Assembly (NCBI GenBank): GCA_903859815.1
Contig: CAIOOA010000299.1
Location: 1 to 64,000, forward strand
Direction of reading: 5' to 3'
Length of the DNA: 64,000 nt
From: an uncultured Methylococcaceae bacterium
GTDB lineage: Bacteria; Pseudomonadota; Gammaproteobacteria; Methylococcales; Methylococcaceae
The position numbers were made by a program, and so were the translations under genes. Shown here piece after piece: positions 17,634-27,259 of the stretch. The notes under the pieces were generated by a model. The model saw only the letters and a list, made by a program, of their open reading frames with translations. It was not told where the DNA came from and did no database searches. The stretch's first letter is position 1, and each line of letters starts with the position of its first letter.

Positions 17634-18038
17634 ATGCTAATCATACCCAAAGCTAAACGGCATTCTATGGTTCTGGACAATCGCAAGTTGCTGATCCATG
17701 AAATCGAAAGGCATCTTGCCGAGTTTCGCCCTGATATCTTGCCCCTTTATTCCCGGTCTTATCTGCGTTGGCTTATCAATGACAGCATAGAACTTGCCCG
17801 ACCCTTCAACATTGACGACGCCCAAATGATGCGCCTGTTTGTCCGCTTGCGTTGGGAAATTGCCCCCGGCTTTTTCAAACAACCACAAATTGCCCAAGTC
17901 CTTTCTCAAACCAACCGTCCCTCGGAGCAACGCTTCGCAGAACTGGCCAGCCCAGCTTATGCCAGTGCTTGGGAAGATGCACGAAAATTCAATGGGGCGA
18001 GGGAATGGCGTGAACATTTTTGGATATTGGAAGCATGA
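17634..18038 (+). CDS. Conserved-looking hypothetical protein, function unknown
   Basis: The product is 134 residues, soluble, basic at the N-terminus, with no signal peptide or membrane segment. Recognisable stretches are FRPDILPLYSRSYLRWLIND, MRLFVRLRWEIAPGFFK and FAELASPAYASAWEDARKF. The even amphipathic pattern and codon use suggest a real gene, but no family is assigned. The ribosome site is poor; an internal start at the Met of MVLDNRK is possible. It converges with the STAND gene. Confidence 0.6.
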   Translation: MLIIPKAKRHSMVLDNRKLLIHEIERHLAEFRPDILPLYSRSYLRWLINDSIELARPFNIDDAQMMRLFVRLRWEIAPGFFKQPQIAQVLSQTNRPSEQRFAELASPAYASAWEDARKFNGAREWREHFWILEA

Positions 18039-18158
18039 CAGACACTTACATCATGAAACCCTAGCTTTTGCCGTATTGGTGTCACTTGAAACTGCCCGGT
18101 CAAGGGTTGCAACGGATATCAAGAATGTGTGTTTTTACATCCAGCTTGGTCACTGCTT

Positions 18159-20657
18159 TCACAGCCCAACCCGCTTGCGCAAGCGGCGGAAGCTAAGTTG
18201 GTCAAAACCCGCCTCAGGGCCCAAATCCGCAAGAAGCTGGTCGTATTGGTGTTTGCCCATGGGGATAGTTTTCAACATATTCAGATAATTGCCAATGGCG
18301 AGTTTCAGGGTGGGATGGTCATGCCCGGACTCGCGGGTAAGCTTGAGGAAGATGACCAGTTGGCGGCGCATGAGTGCGATAGCCTCGTCCTGCCGCTTTA
18401 GGCTTTCCACTAATTGGGACAGGTTGTTCAGCACGACAGCGACTTCTTCAGAGTCGGGACCCAAATTGTGTTCGTTGATGGCCAAGGCCCGTCGCATCAA
18501 GGGTTCCGCCTCTTCCAGCCGGTTGGTGTCGGCCAGCACAAGGGCGAGATTGTTAAGCGCAATGGCGATTTTTCCGTCATCTGGCCCGAAGCATTTTTCC
18601 TCAATAGCCAATGCCCGCCACATCAAAGGCTCCGCTTCTGCAAAACGCTTATCGGATTGATAATAATAAGCGACGCTGTGCAGGTCACGCGCCACATTCG
18701 GATGTTCCGGGCCTAGGGTTTTCTCGTCAATGTACAATGCGCGACGCATGACCATTTCGGCTTCGGCGGGCCGGTTAGTGTTCTGCAATAAAATGGCGAG
18801 GTTGTTCAGGTGGTCGGAAACTTTGGGATGTTCCAGCCCATGATAGGATTCCTCGATGCTGATTAACGTGCGCAATAATGGCTCAGCTTCAGCGAGCCTA
18901 GGTACATTGAACAACATGGCGACAAGGTCGGTCAAGACAGGGGCCAATAGAGGGTCATTCGGTGGCAAAATTTCCCCGGCAACCGCCAGTGCCCTTTTTA
19001 CTAAGGCTTCGCCTTCTTCCCTGCGTCCGAGTTCGTAAATCAACTTGCCCAGCAGACTCAGCCCGTGGAATAAAAATCGACGATGTTTTCCATCTTGGCC
19101 TTCAACGATGCCGAGCAATCGCCATAGCAAGGGTTCCGCTTCGGCTCCCTTGCCGGCAACTATCATGACATTGGCAAGATTATACAGGCGGGGGGCTAAT
19201 TCTGGATGGTCTGGCCCTAGGTCTTTTTCGGTGATCTTCAATGCCCTGTTCATAATACCTTCGGCTCCGACCAACTCCCCTTTGACCAGCATCAATTGAC
19301 CTACATTATTCGATAAATGCGCAGTGGGATTGGCAATCTCAGCATACCAGGCATATCCTAGGATTTGGGTGGCGTGGTCTACCATAGGTTCCCAAATCGA
19401 CCAGGATTGTTGGATCTGTGGATTGACGAAGGTTGCGCCATACACCAAATCCAAAGCAGCCTGCAAGCTATCTAAACGGCTTTCCAAAGGTTGCCGCTGC
19501 CGGGTGATTAATAACACCGACGGGTGTAGCTTGCCTTCATTCGGAAACAGGCTTTCCCCTGCGGGTTGCAGCAAACCATAGCCACGCAATTCGGCAAGGG
19601 CCATGCCCATGTCCGCCTGCCCGTCGCCGGACAATAGCTGAAGAATTTCATTCGGAGTGGGGAAATCGGCGGTGTTGCGCTGCAACATCTCGGTTCCCGC
19701 TTGCCTGTTGAATAGAAAACGGGGAAAGGGATCTACATCCAACCAGGAAAGCATGTAAAGCAATGCTTGGGCGGCTGGCGTTAAGATGTCAAAACTCAGT
19801 TTCCAAGCGACGGCCACTTGGCGGTAGTATTCCAAATCATAACCGTCGACCCAATCCGCCACCTCTGGCTCCTCCCTCTGCCATCGGTCTATATATTCGC
19901 CGAACGACAAACCGTGGATGCCTATGCAAGCCGTCGCCAATTCTAGCGCCAAGGGGATGGTGTTTGTCGCTTTGGCTAGTATCTCTGCTTTTTCAATGTC
20001 ATCGGCATAGGTTTTGCGTTTTCCTTCCGTGCGTTCCATCAGATAGTCCACGGCCTGAGCGATTTCGGGCTGCTGTATACGGGCGAAACTGAAAAATTTG
20101 TCTCGCCAATCGTAATCATAAGTGGTGACGATCATGTGGCCGCCCCACAGGCTGGTCAGGCATTCCTTGACAATTTTCTTGGATTCATCACAGTCCGAGC
20201 CATCGACAATCAATAGCCAGCCAGCGTGAGCCGGATCAACCAACCAACGCAATACCTGTTGGAAGCGGGAGTATTCATCGGTTGATTCCGGGGTTATGCC
20301 GAGCAGAGGACAAAGATAGGCCATTTTGTCAATAAAACCCCACACAGATTCCGCGGTGACGAAAAGCAAGGCGGTGTAGCGGTCGGCCCTACTCCAAGCA
20401 TACTCAACAACCGCCCGCGTTTTTCCTATCCCCCTTCCCCCAAAAACGGTAAGGCGGGTGCAGGGAGCGGGCGGTTCCCCTAAGGTCTGCTGGAAATAGT
20501 AATCGACCATGTCACAGAATATTTCCGGCTCTTTGAAAGTCTCGCCCAAAGACGGGTAAGGCAAGTTAATTGGCTTGCCGACAAGTACTGAAGCTTGTTC
20601 ATTGTCTTTATTCGACCCGTAGGTATTGGGCGAAAAATCATTTTCATCAGCGTTCAT
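18159..20657 (-). CDS. STAND-type NTPase with C-terminal kinesin-light-chain-like TPRs
   Basis: The product is 832 residues from the ATG at 20657 (MNADENDFSP); a TTG at 20732 would overlap cysS. A short N-terminal part (1-60) has no recognisable effector domain. A P-loop VFGGRGIGKT (71-80) and Walker B LLIVDGSD (148-155), followed by IPLALELATACIG, are NB-ARC/STAND features. From about 440 to 810 there are serial TPRs of the type 'AEPL..RAL.I.E...G..HP'. Such NLR-like proteins act as signal switches, and some are anti-phage sensors. Without an effector domain the role here is open. Confidence 0.82.
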   Translation of the reverse strand: MNADENDFSPNTYGSNKDNEQASVLVGKPINLPYPSLGETFKEPEIFCDMVDYYFQQTLGEPPAPCTRLTVFGGRGIGKTRAVVEYAWSRADRYTALLFVTAESVWGFIDKMAYLCPLLGITPESTDEYSRFQQVLRWLVDPAHAGWLLIVDGSDCDESKKIVKECLTSLWGGHMIVTTYDYDWRDKFFSFARIQQPEIAQAVDYLMERTEGKRKTYADDIEKAEILAKATNTIPLALELATACIGIHGLSFGEYIDRWQREEPEVADWVDGYDLEYYRQVAVAWKLSFDILTPAAQALLYMLSWLDVDPFPRFLFNRQAGTEMLQRNTADFPTPNEILQLLSGDGQADMGMALAELRGYGLLQPAGESLFPNEGKLHPSVLLITRQRQPLESRLDSLQAALDLVYGATFVNPQIQQSWSIWEPMVDHATQILGYAWYAEIANPTAHLSNNVGQLMLVKGELVGAEGIMNRALKITEKDLGPDHPELAPRLYNLANVMIVAGKGAEAEPLLWRLLGIVEGQDGKHRRFLFHGLSLLGKLIYELGRREEGEALVKRALAVAGEILPPNDPLLAPVLTDLVAMLFNVPRLAEAEPLLRTLISIEESYHGLEHPKVSDHLNNLAILLQNTNRPAEAEMVMRRALYIDEKTLGPEHPNVARDLHSVAYYYQSDKRFAEAEPLMWRALAIEEKCFGPDDGKIAIALNNLALVLADTNRLEEAEPLMRRALAINEHNLGPDSEEVAVVLNNLSQLVESLKRQDEAIALMRRQLVIFLKLTRESGHDHPTLKLAIGNYLNMLKTIPMGKHQYDQLLADLGPEAGFDQLSFRRLRKRVGL

Positions 20658-20716
20658 CACTATTCTCAAGGAATCTATAGTTTGCAAAATGTTAAGTGTT
20701 TGCCGACCTTGCCTAC

Positions 20717-22132
20717 TTAATCCCTCCGCCAAGTCGTCCCTTGCTTGGAATCTTCCAAGATTATGCCATTTGATTTTAATTCGTCGCGTATCCGGTCAGA
20801 TTCGGCCCAGTTTTTCGCTTTTCGGGCTTCCAGTCTTTGTTGAATCAAGGCTTCAATGGCTTCTGCGCTCAATCCGTCATCAGTGGACCCACGTAGAAAA
20901 TCTTCTGGGTTTTCTTCCAACAGGCCAATCACCGATGCCAATGATTTTAACAATCTTGCCAAATCCAAAGCAGCCGCTTCATCGGTGGTTTTTTGGCGGT
21001 TGATTTCACGAGCTAAGTCAAACAATACCGAAATGGCTTGCGGGGTATTGAAGTCGTCTTGCATGGCTTCTTCAAATCGGGATTGAAAACCTTTCGCCAC
21101 ATGGGTAAGGGCGGGTTCTGAACCCGACTCTACAGGAAGCACATTAGAAATGTCCAAACCCCTCAATGCCGTATAAAGTCTCGTCAATGCCGCATGGGCT
21201 TCGTCCAAATTCTCGTCGCAATAATTCAACGGACTGCGATAATGGCTGTTGAGGATGAAAAAGCGCACAGCTTCGGGACGGTATCGGGCAAGGATTTCGC
21301 GAACGGTGAAGAAATTGCCCAATGACTTGGACATTTTTTCCTCGTTGACGCGGACAAAGCCATTGTGCATCCACAAATTGACAAATTTCTCGCCCGTGGC
21401 CCCTTCGGATTGGGCTATTTCATTTTCATGATGGGGGAATTGCAAATCCATGCCACCGCCATGAATGTCGAAATGATTGCCTAGGCAGCCAGTGGACATA
21501 GCCGAGCATTCGATATGCCAGCCGGGGCGACCGTTTCCCCAAGGGGAAGGCCAGAATGGTTCACCGGGTTTTACCATTTTCCACAACACAAAATCCAGCG
21601 GGTCACGCTTGGCCTCGTCCACGTCCACCCGTTCGCCTGAGCGAAGTTCGTCTATGTTTTTGCCGGACAACTGACCATAACCGACAAATTTACCGACGGC
21701 ATAAAACACGTCGCCATTGCCGCCGATGTAGGCATAGCCGCGTTCGATCAAAGTTTCAATCATGTGGATGATTTCGGCAATGTTGGCGGTGGCGCGGGGT
21801 TCGTGATCCGGTGGCAACACTCCCAAGGCTTGTTCGTCTTCATGCATGGCATCAATGAAGCGGTTGGTCAAGCTTGCTGTGGATTCGCCGTTGTCATTGG
21901 CCCGTTTGATGATCTTGTCGTCTATATCGGTAATGTTGCGCACATAAGTCACGTCATAACCCGAATGCCGCAGATAACGCACCACGGTGTCGAAAGCGAC
22001 CATGACCCGTGCATGGCCTAGATGGCAGTAGTCATAAACTGTCATGCCACAGACGTAGAGGCGGACTTTGCCGGGTTCCAAGGGTAAGAATTCTTCTTTT
22101 TGGCGGGTGAGGGTGTTGTAAATTTTCAACAT
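20717..22132 (-). CDS. cysS: Cysteinyl-tRNA synthetase
   Basis: The product is 471 residues from the ATG at 22132 ([15 protein letters not shown]). Class I signatures are [18 protein letters not shown], where HLGH is the HIGH box and the Cys belongs to the zinc site, [24 protein letters not shown], and KMSKSLGN as KMSKS. It charges tRNA-Cys. Upstream it is divergent from the radical SAM gene. A longer start at TTG 22147 is possible but less likely. Confidence 0.97.
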   Translation of the reverse strand: MLKIYNTLTRQKEEFLPLEPGKVRLYVCGMTVYDYCHLGHARVMVAFDTVVRYLRHSGYDVTYVRNITDIDDKIIKRANDNGESTASLTNRFIDAMHEDEQALGVLPPDHEPRATANIAEIIHMIETLIERGYAYIGGNGDVFYAVGKFVGYGQLSGKNIDELRSGERVDVDEAKRDPLDFVLWKMVKPGEPFWPSPWGNGRPGWHIECSAMSTGCLGNHFDIHGGGMDLQFPHHENEIAQSEGATGEKFVNLWMHNGFVRVNEEKMSKSLGNFFTVREILARYRPEAVRFFILNSHYRSPLNYCDENLDEAHAALTRLYTALRGLDISNVLPVESGSEPALTHVAKGFQSRFEEAMQDDFNTPQAISVLFDLAREINRQKTTDEAAALDLARLLKSLASVIGLLEENPEDFLRGSTDDGLSAEAIEALIQQRLEARKAKNWAESDRIRDELKSNGIILEDSKQGTTWRRD

Positions 22133-22228
22133 AGTCCGAATTTGCAAAGGGGGATTATGGTTGACAGTTTAACATTTAAGCGATTTTGCCGGTATGATTT
22201 GACTCAGACAATTTTATAAGCTTAAGCA

Positions 22229-23311
22229 ATGCGCCTATCTAGCAAAACCCCGTTATCTAGCCATGGAGCCATCTCCAATCCCGATTCTAGATTTCTGAAG
22301 CAAACCCGCTCTGCCGATGAATCGGCGGAAGACTGGGCTTGGGAAAATGAAGAGACCACTCTCAAGACGGAAGTGACTTATGAACGGGCAAAAACCATCA
22401 TCAGCTATAACCAATCACCGGACATTCCCTTTGACCGTTCGGTCAATGCCTATCGCGGCTGCCAGCATGGGTGCAGTTATTGCTATGCCCGTCCGACCCA
22501 TGAATATCTGGGACTTTCCGCCGGTTTGGATTTTGAGACCAAGATTGTGGTCAAGGAAAATGCCGTCGAGTTGCTTCGCCATGAATTGTCCAAGCCAAAT
22601 TATCGACCCGCGCCCTTGGCCTTGGGCGCGAACACCGACCCTTATCAACCTCTTGAGAAAACACAACTTGTCACCCGGCAAGTCTTGGAAGTGCTGGCCG
22701 AGTTCAATCACCCGGTCATGATTACGACCAAAGGATCATTGATTGCACGCGATATTGACTTGCTAGACTCCATGGCGGCGAAGAACCTAGTGAGCGTAAT
22801 GATTTCGATAGGCACACTGGAACCGGAAATCGCCCGACGCATGGAGCCAAAAGCGGCCGCGCCCCACCGACGCTTGACCATCATCCGCCAACTCAGCGAG
22901 GCGGGCATACCGGTTGGGGTGATCGTCGCGCCCATCATCCCGGCATTAACCAACCAAGACCTTGAAAAGATAATGCAACTTGCCAAGCAATCGGGGGCAT
23001 GCATGGCATCCTATATATTTCTGCGCTTGCCGCTGACGGTCAAAGAAGTGTTTGTGGAATGGTTGGAAAACCATTACCCCGACCGTGCCAAGCATGTGAT
23101 GAGTTTGATCCGCCAGTCACGCGGCGGGCGGGAGAATGTGTCGAATTTCGGCGAGCGCATGGAAGGCGAAGGCGTGTTTGCCGATTTGATTAAACAGCGA
23201 TTTAATAGAGCGCATAAGCGATTGGATTTTGTGGATTATTTTCCACTGGACACAAGCCTGTTCAGACCGCCAAAGCCGGAAAATCGACAGATGGATTTGT
23301 TTGATGAATGA
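22229..23311 (+). CDS. PA0069-family radical SAM protein
   Basis: The product is 360 residues. CQHGCSYCYARPTHEYLG contains the CX3CX2C iron-sulfur motif, and GANTDPYQPLEK and GVIVAPIIPALT match the SplB-like PA0069 family. The family's substrate is unknown; it is sometimes compared with spore photoproduct lyase. The long N-terminus before the cluster motif (about 85 residues) is typical of this family. Confidence 0.9.
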   Translation: MRLSSKTPLSSHGAISNPDSRFLKQTRSADESAEDWAWENEETTLKTEVTYERAKTIISYNQSPDIPFDRSVNAYRGCQHGCSYCYARPTHEYLGLSAGLDFETKIVVKENAVELLRHELSKPNYRPAPLALGANTDPYQPLEKTQLVTRQVLEVLAEFNHPVMITTKGSLIARDIDLLDSMAAKNLVSVMISIGTLEPEIARRMEPKAAAPHRRLTIIRQLSEAGIPVGVIVAPIIPALTNQDLEKIMQLAKQSGACMASYIFLRLPLTVKEVFVEWLENHYPDRAKHVMSLIRQSRGGRENVSNFGERMEGEGVFADLIKQRFNRAHKRLDFVDYFPLDTSLFRPPKPENRQMDLFDE

Positions 23312-23332
23312 TCTTGTGGAGCGTTTAGGTGT

Positions 23333-23379
23333 GGAGCGTCAAAGCTTGCTTTGACAGGCAAAGCAAGCTTTGACGCTCC
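23333..23379. repeat. 21-bp perfect hairpin between convergent genes
   Basis: GGAGCGTCAAAGCTTGCTTT (plus a final G) and its exact complement flank an ACAGG loop. It lies in the 85-base gap between the radical SAM and Nudix genes. It may serve as a bidirectional terminator or a REP-like repeat; a related degenerate sequence occurs after rho. Confidence 0.75.
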
Positions 23380-23396
23380 TGCGATAATCCAATAGA

Positions 23397-23876
23397 TCAA
23401 ACTACATTGGGTATGAAATCCGTCGCCAATCCCTCAATATCAGCCAAGCCAAGCTTTTCCCCACGATAAGCCAAACGCGCCCTTGCTAATATCGGCAACA
23501 ATCCTTCGGCAATATGGTAATGGCTCAACTCATTTTCAGCCACCCAAGCAGCGGCGCTGGCATCGTCGGCAGGTGTTATATTGGTATTAGTAGATTCGAT
23601 TAGGTAGGCTATAAAATCAATGATGACATAATGGAAACCCTCCTGCCTGCGCTCGACCACCGCCATGATCGGGCCTATAGCCACGTCCAAGCCGGTTTCC
23701 TCTTTCACTTCACGCCTGACGCCTTCCACTAAACTTTCCCCAGCTTCCAACTTGCCGCCAGGGACATGCCAATACCCCACCGCCGGGGGTTTGCCGCGTT
23801 GAATCAGTAATACACGCTCGTGTTGGTCAAAGATGATGGCACTGACGCCAATGGCGGGGCGGGGGAAATTGGTCAT
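23397..23876 (-). CDS. Nudix hydrolase
   Basis: The product is 159 residues with a complete Nudix box, GGKLEAGESLVEGV followed by RREVKEETGL (GX5EX7REUXEEXGU), at about 41-64. The C-terminal part WVAENELSHYHIAEGLLPIL resembles ADP-ribose pyrophosphatase/MutT-like members. It would hydrolyse a nucleoside diphosphate linked to another moiety; the substrate is not readable. A G13 tract lies 53 bases upstream of its start. Confidence 0.9.
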   Translation of the reverse strand: MTNFPRPAIGVSAIIFDQHERVLLIQRGKPPAVGYWHVPGGKLEAGESLVEGVRREVKEETGLDVAIGPIMAVVERRQEGFHYVIIDFIAYLIESTNTNITPADDASAAAWVAENELSHYHIAEGLLPILARARLAYRGEKLGLADIEGLATDFIPNVV

Positions 23877-23928
23877 GATAGTTGGCTGCTAACGAGGATT
23901 TTCAATCTTAAAAAGTATGGACAGTTTC

Positions 23929-23941
23929 GGGGGGGGGGGGG
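23929..23941 (+). repeat. Homopolymer tract of 13 G
   Basis: Thirteen consecutive G lie in the divergent promoter region, 52 bases before the Nudix start on one side and 94 bases before the PEP-CTERM start on the other. Such tracts are prone to slipped-strand length change. Confidence 0.85.
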
Positions 23942-24035
23942 TAGAATAATTACGTTTTTTTCCGTTGTTATTAGCTGAATTTGGCGGGAAAGAACCCCAA
24001 CCCTATTTTTCATCTTTCACTGGGAAGATCATTCA

Positions 24036-24691
24036 ATGAAGCTTAATCAACACATGTTCTTTGCATTACTCGGCTTGATGGCGGTGTTCTCGACCGGCAC
24101 TACCCAAGCATCCATCATCACTTACACTAACCGCGCCGCTTTCATCAGCCAGTTGCAACCGGGCTATTTCGAGGATACGTTCGCCGGTGTTGCCTTTGGA
24201 GACATTTCAGGTGCTTCCGCCACCCGCTCTCCGGCAATGGCTATTCCGTGACGTATACCGCATCACCTGATGAAGTGTATTCGGTGGATGCCGCAATGTC
24301 GAACAATGCCGCCTCCTCTAATTTGATTGCGTCCTTGAGCGCGAACAGCTATGCGGTCGGCGGCCACTTCTATCTGTCAAATGATTTTGGAAATTATGAA
24401 GACTTTCCCGGTCTCAACATTTCTGCCGTTGCCGCCAATGGCATCGACCCTAACTCGTCACTGTCGGCGGTGAATTCCGCCACGAATTTTTTTGGCTGGA
24501 TATCGACCACGCCCATCACCTCGGTGACTGTAAGCGGTGGAGGAGACCCCCTCCGCTACAATACTGTGACGGATGTGATTGTGGGCGCGGGTTCGACCTC
24601 CTCGATCCCTGAGCCGGGTACGCTGTCGTTATTGCTGTTGGGCAGCGCCATCGGGTTTGCCAAACCGCGCAAAACCGCTAAATCCCAGTAG
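24036..24691 (+). pseudogene. PEP-CTERM secreted protein gene with internal frameshift
   Basis: The first frame (24036-24251) gives a signal peptide ending TTQA and then SIITYTNRAAFISQL, a common start of PEP-CTERM exported proteins. Near 24225-24232 the reading shifts by one base; the continuation SGNGYSVTYTASPDEVY runs in the frame ending at 24691. The C-terminus IPEPGTLSLLLLGSAIGFAK-PRK is a full PEP-CTERM sorting signal (PEP motif, hydrophobic helix, basic tail), recognised by an exosortase not in this window. The shift may be a mutation, an assembly error or, less likely, a programmed event. Without it the protein would be about 217 residues. Confidence 0.8.
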
Positions 24692-24706
24692 CTTCAATAC
24701 TGCAAC

Positions 24707-24753
24707 AAACCGACTCGGTTTTCAAAACCGAGCCGGTTTGGTTTGGGTTTTTT
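24707..24753 (+). terminator. Intrinsic terminator after the PEP-CTERM gene
   Basis: AAACCGACTCGGTTTT pairs with AAAACCGAGCCGGTTT (one A-C mismatch, tiny loop), followed by GGTTTGGGTTTTTT. It is a strong GC-rich stem with a T-run. Confidence 0.8.
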
Positions 24754-24769
24754 AACCCTGCCGGAAGTT

Positions 24770-25672
24770 TCAAGCATTCGGCGGGGTTGTTAAGGTTTGA
24801 ACTTCTGCCACCGTCAAGTCAGTCAGTGCAGCCACTTGGCTAATCTCCATGCCCTTGTCCAGCAGGCGCTTGGCTATCTCCACAGCTTGGGCATGTGCGC
24901 CTTCCAGCTTGCCTTCTTGCTTACCTTCTTGCTTGCCTTTCTCAATACCTTTTTCGATGCCTCTCTCGATGCCTCTCTCGATGCCTCTCTCGATGCCTCT
25001 CTCGATGCCTTTCTCCATGCCCATTTGGTAAGTCGGCAGTTTTTCAAAATCAATCGTTAACATATCTAGTTGCTCCCGAATATTTACACTAAAATCGCGG
25101 TTAGTCGCCAATATTTCCAACATGCTTACATACTCACGCAATCGCGGTGGTTCCTCATTCAGTCGTTGGACCAGCCTCGCTAATATCTGATTGACAAACT
25201 CATCCGCCGGACTATCCTTGAAATCCCCCAAAACAGCCAAAACCCATGCATCCGGGGAGTCTTGGCTCAATAATGTTTGAGCATCGACGGTATGCATGTC
25301 GATGGTCTGGTAATGATAGGACAATTGCAACAAGTTTAAACCACTTGGCATACGCAATCCGTCCTTACCAATATACACCAAGTATTGCCGAACCGGCATG
25401 TCGAGGTAGGCCAAAAGCAAGTCGGCAAGATAGCGCAACATGCGCTTTGGCATTAGTGGATCATTAGCGTTTTGGATTTCGATATGCAAAATGAATATCT
25501 GACCTGAAGTGTCTTTGACCCGTGCCACAAGATCGGCACGGCGGTCTTCGATTCTCTGCTTTTCTGTATCCAGCAACTCCACCTCTTCTATAGGTAAATC
25601 GAATAAATAAATCGCGAAATCGCGCACTAAACGCTGAAAAATACTCTTCGAAATGATGTCCTTGCTACCCAT
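24770..25672 (-). CDS. Rpn/YhgA-like PD-(D/E)XK nuclease-family protein
   Basis: The product is 300 residues from the ATG at 25672. The N-terminal part DIISKSIFQRLVRDFAIYLF and the core RRADLVARVKDTSG with FILHIEIQ form the D...E-x-Q of a PD-(D/E)XK fold, as in Rpn recombination-promoting nucleases and transposase-like (PDDEXK_2) proteins. The C-terminal third carries GMEKGIERGIERGIERGIER and KGKQEGKQEGKLEG, an expandable charged repeat often seen in this family. It abuts gltX, whose stop lies 15 bases before its start. The role is probably mobile or genome-rearranging, by family only. Confidence 0.82.
   Translation of the reverse strand: MGSKDIISKSIFQRLVRDFAIYLFDLPIEEVELLDTEKQRIEDRRADLVARVKDTSGQIFILHIEIQNANDPLMPKRMLRYLADLLLAYLDMPVRQYLVYIGKDGLRMPSGLNLLQLSYHYQTIDMHTVDAQTLLSQDSPDAWVLAVLGDFKDSPADEFVNQILARLVQRLNEEPPRLREYVSMLEILATNRDFSVNIREQLDMLTIDFEKLPTYQMGMEKGIERGIERGIERGIERGIEKGIEKGKQEGKQEGKLEGAHAQAVEIAKRLLDKGMEISQVAALTDLTVAEVQTLTTPPNA
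24955..25014 (+). repeat. 12-bp in-frame tandem repeat inside the Rpn-family gene
   Basis: The unit CGATGCCTCTCT occurs four times without change (24955-25002), followed by one variant unit. It encodes GIER repeats on the minus strand. Because the unit is a multiple of three, copy-number change alters length but not frame. Confidence 0.9.
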
Positions 25673-25687
25673 AGCCAATAAATCCAA

Positions 25688-27088
25688 CTACTCCGCCACC
25701 CCGGCATATTCCGCCAAGCGCTTGCGCAATATGGAAGATTCTAAGGCTTGGTAGAGTTTCACCAGTTCCGGACCGTCAGTCCGTCCACTCAAAGCAGCGC
25801 GAAGAGGCATGAACAAGGCTTTGCCTTTAGCCCCGGACGTAGTTTTCAACTGGGACATGAAGGCATTGAAATCCTGCCCTGCGGCAATGGCTGCATCCAA
25901 TGCAGCGAGAAAGAAAGGCTCACCCGCCTGTTTTGCCATGTCTGCCAATTCAGTCGATAATGTCAACTCGTCGGCGAATAAAATTTTGGCCCATTCCTCC
26001 GCATGGCTGGGGAATACACAGTTGCTTCTGACAATATCAATGAATAGTTCTTTTTTTTGCATCGGCACCAAGGCACGGGTTTCTTTGTTTAACCAGTTCC
26101 ATAAGGTTTCTTCATCGGCAGATCGCACCACTTCTTCCTGCCAATGCTGCAAATGCTCGATATCGAAACGTGAAGGGGATTTACCCAGATGACTGATATC
26201 GAAATGCTGCTTGAGTGCTTCCCAATTCATCAAGCCCTCATTCTCGTAATGATGACCGACCCGCGAGAGCATGTTTAGCAGGGCCAAAGGAAAATAACCT
26301 TCCTCCCGTAGTTGGTTCAAACTGCGGCTGCCATTGCGCTTGGACAAGGGTGCGCCATCATCACCCAACACCAGTGAGATGTGGGCGTATTCGGGCGGGG
26401 GCAAGCCCAGTGCCTTTAGTATCAATAACTGCCGAGGGGTGTTGCTGAGATGATCCTCGCCCCTCACGACATGGGTCACACCCATCAGTGAGTCGTCAAT
26501 GGCATTGCAGAAGAAAAATGCCGGCGAATTGTCGGCGCGGCGGATGATGAAATCGCCAATGTCGTCGGTATTGAACTTTTGCGGCCCACGAACTAGGTCG
26601 TTAAATTCAACCGTCTCGTTGCGGGGTACGCGAAAGCGTAGGGTGGCTTGCAAACCTTTTTGCAGTCGGCGTTCGATATCCTCAGGGTTCAGGCGTCCAC
26701 ATTTTCCGCTGTAGCGCGGCGGTTGACCGGAACTAAGCTGGACCTTACGCGAGACCTCCAATTCAGTGGCAGTGCAAAAGCAAGGATAAGCCAAACCTTC
26801 GCGCTCCAATTGGTCATAGTAACGGGCATAGATTCCGCCACGCTGGGATTGGAAGTAATCTGGAGTGGCTAATGCTGTTTGCGGCCCTTCATCCCAGTTC
26901 AACCTCATCCAGCGCATGTCTTCCATCAAATCGACAACGAATTCCTGGCGGCTGCGCTCTTGGTCGGTGTCCTCAATCCGCAGCAGGAAACACTCACCGA
27001 ACAATGCGCTAAAGAGCGCCGTGCGGGCGTTACCTAGGTGCAGTAGGCCAGTGGGGCTGGGTGCGAAGCGTGTCTTGGTTTGGTTCAT
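25688..27088 (-). CDS. gltX: Glutamyl-tRNA synthetase
   Basis: The product is 466 residues. Class I signatures: RFAPSPTGLLHLGNARTAL (HIGH box as HLGN), RIEDTDQERS, GVTHVVRGEDHLSNTPRQ, and SKRNGSRS as the KMSKS-equivalent. The CFCTATELE stretch resembles a zinc-binding region. It charges tRNA-Glu. The unusual KRNGS box is found in one subgroup of proteobacterial GltX proteins; discrimination against tRNA-Gln cannot be judged here. Confidence 0.95.
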   Translation of the reverse strand: MNQTKTRFAPSPTGLLHLGNARTALFSALFGECFLLRIEDTDQERSRQEFVVDLMEDMRWMRLNWDEGPQTALATPDYFQSQRGGIYARYYDQLEREGLAYPCFCTATELEVSRKVQLSSGQPPRYSGKCGRLNPEDIERRLQKGLQATLRFRVPRNETVEFNDLVRGPQKFNTDDIGDFIIRRADNSPAFFFCNAIDDSLMGVTHVVRGEDHLSNTPRQLLILKALGLPPPEYAHISLVLGDDGAPLSKRNGSRSLNQLREEGYFPLALLNMLSRVGHHYENEGLMNWEALKQHFDISHLGKSPSRFDIEHLQHWQEEVVRSADEETLWNWLNKETRALVPMQKKELFIDIVRSNCVFPSHAEEWAKILFADELTLSTELADMAKQAGEPFFLAALDAAIAAGQDFNAFMSQLKTTSGAKGKALFMPLRAALSGRTDGPELVKLYQALESSILRKRLAEYAGVAE

Positions 27089-27259
27089 GGGTTATTTTCT
27101 GCGCTGACGGAAAGGCTAGGGGTTGCAAAGCGCGCACTTTACCAACAATACAGTATCAGCGGCAAGTAAACTCTTCGCGATATGTGAATATTTCCCTAAA
27201 TGACCTATAAGTTTAAGCTTGCACGATCATTAAAACGCAACGGAAATGAGAGGGTTCAA

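Noticed and set aside
17634-18038. Possible ProQ/FinO-type protein
   Set aside because: Size and basic character were suggestive, but the ProQ motifs are not present, so it is left as unknown.
24955-25014. Regular repeats that might suggest a CRISPR array
   Set aside because: The units are directly tandem, 12 bp, without spacers, and lie in frame inside a gene.
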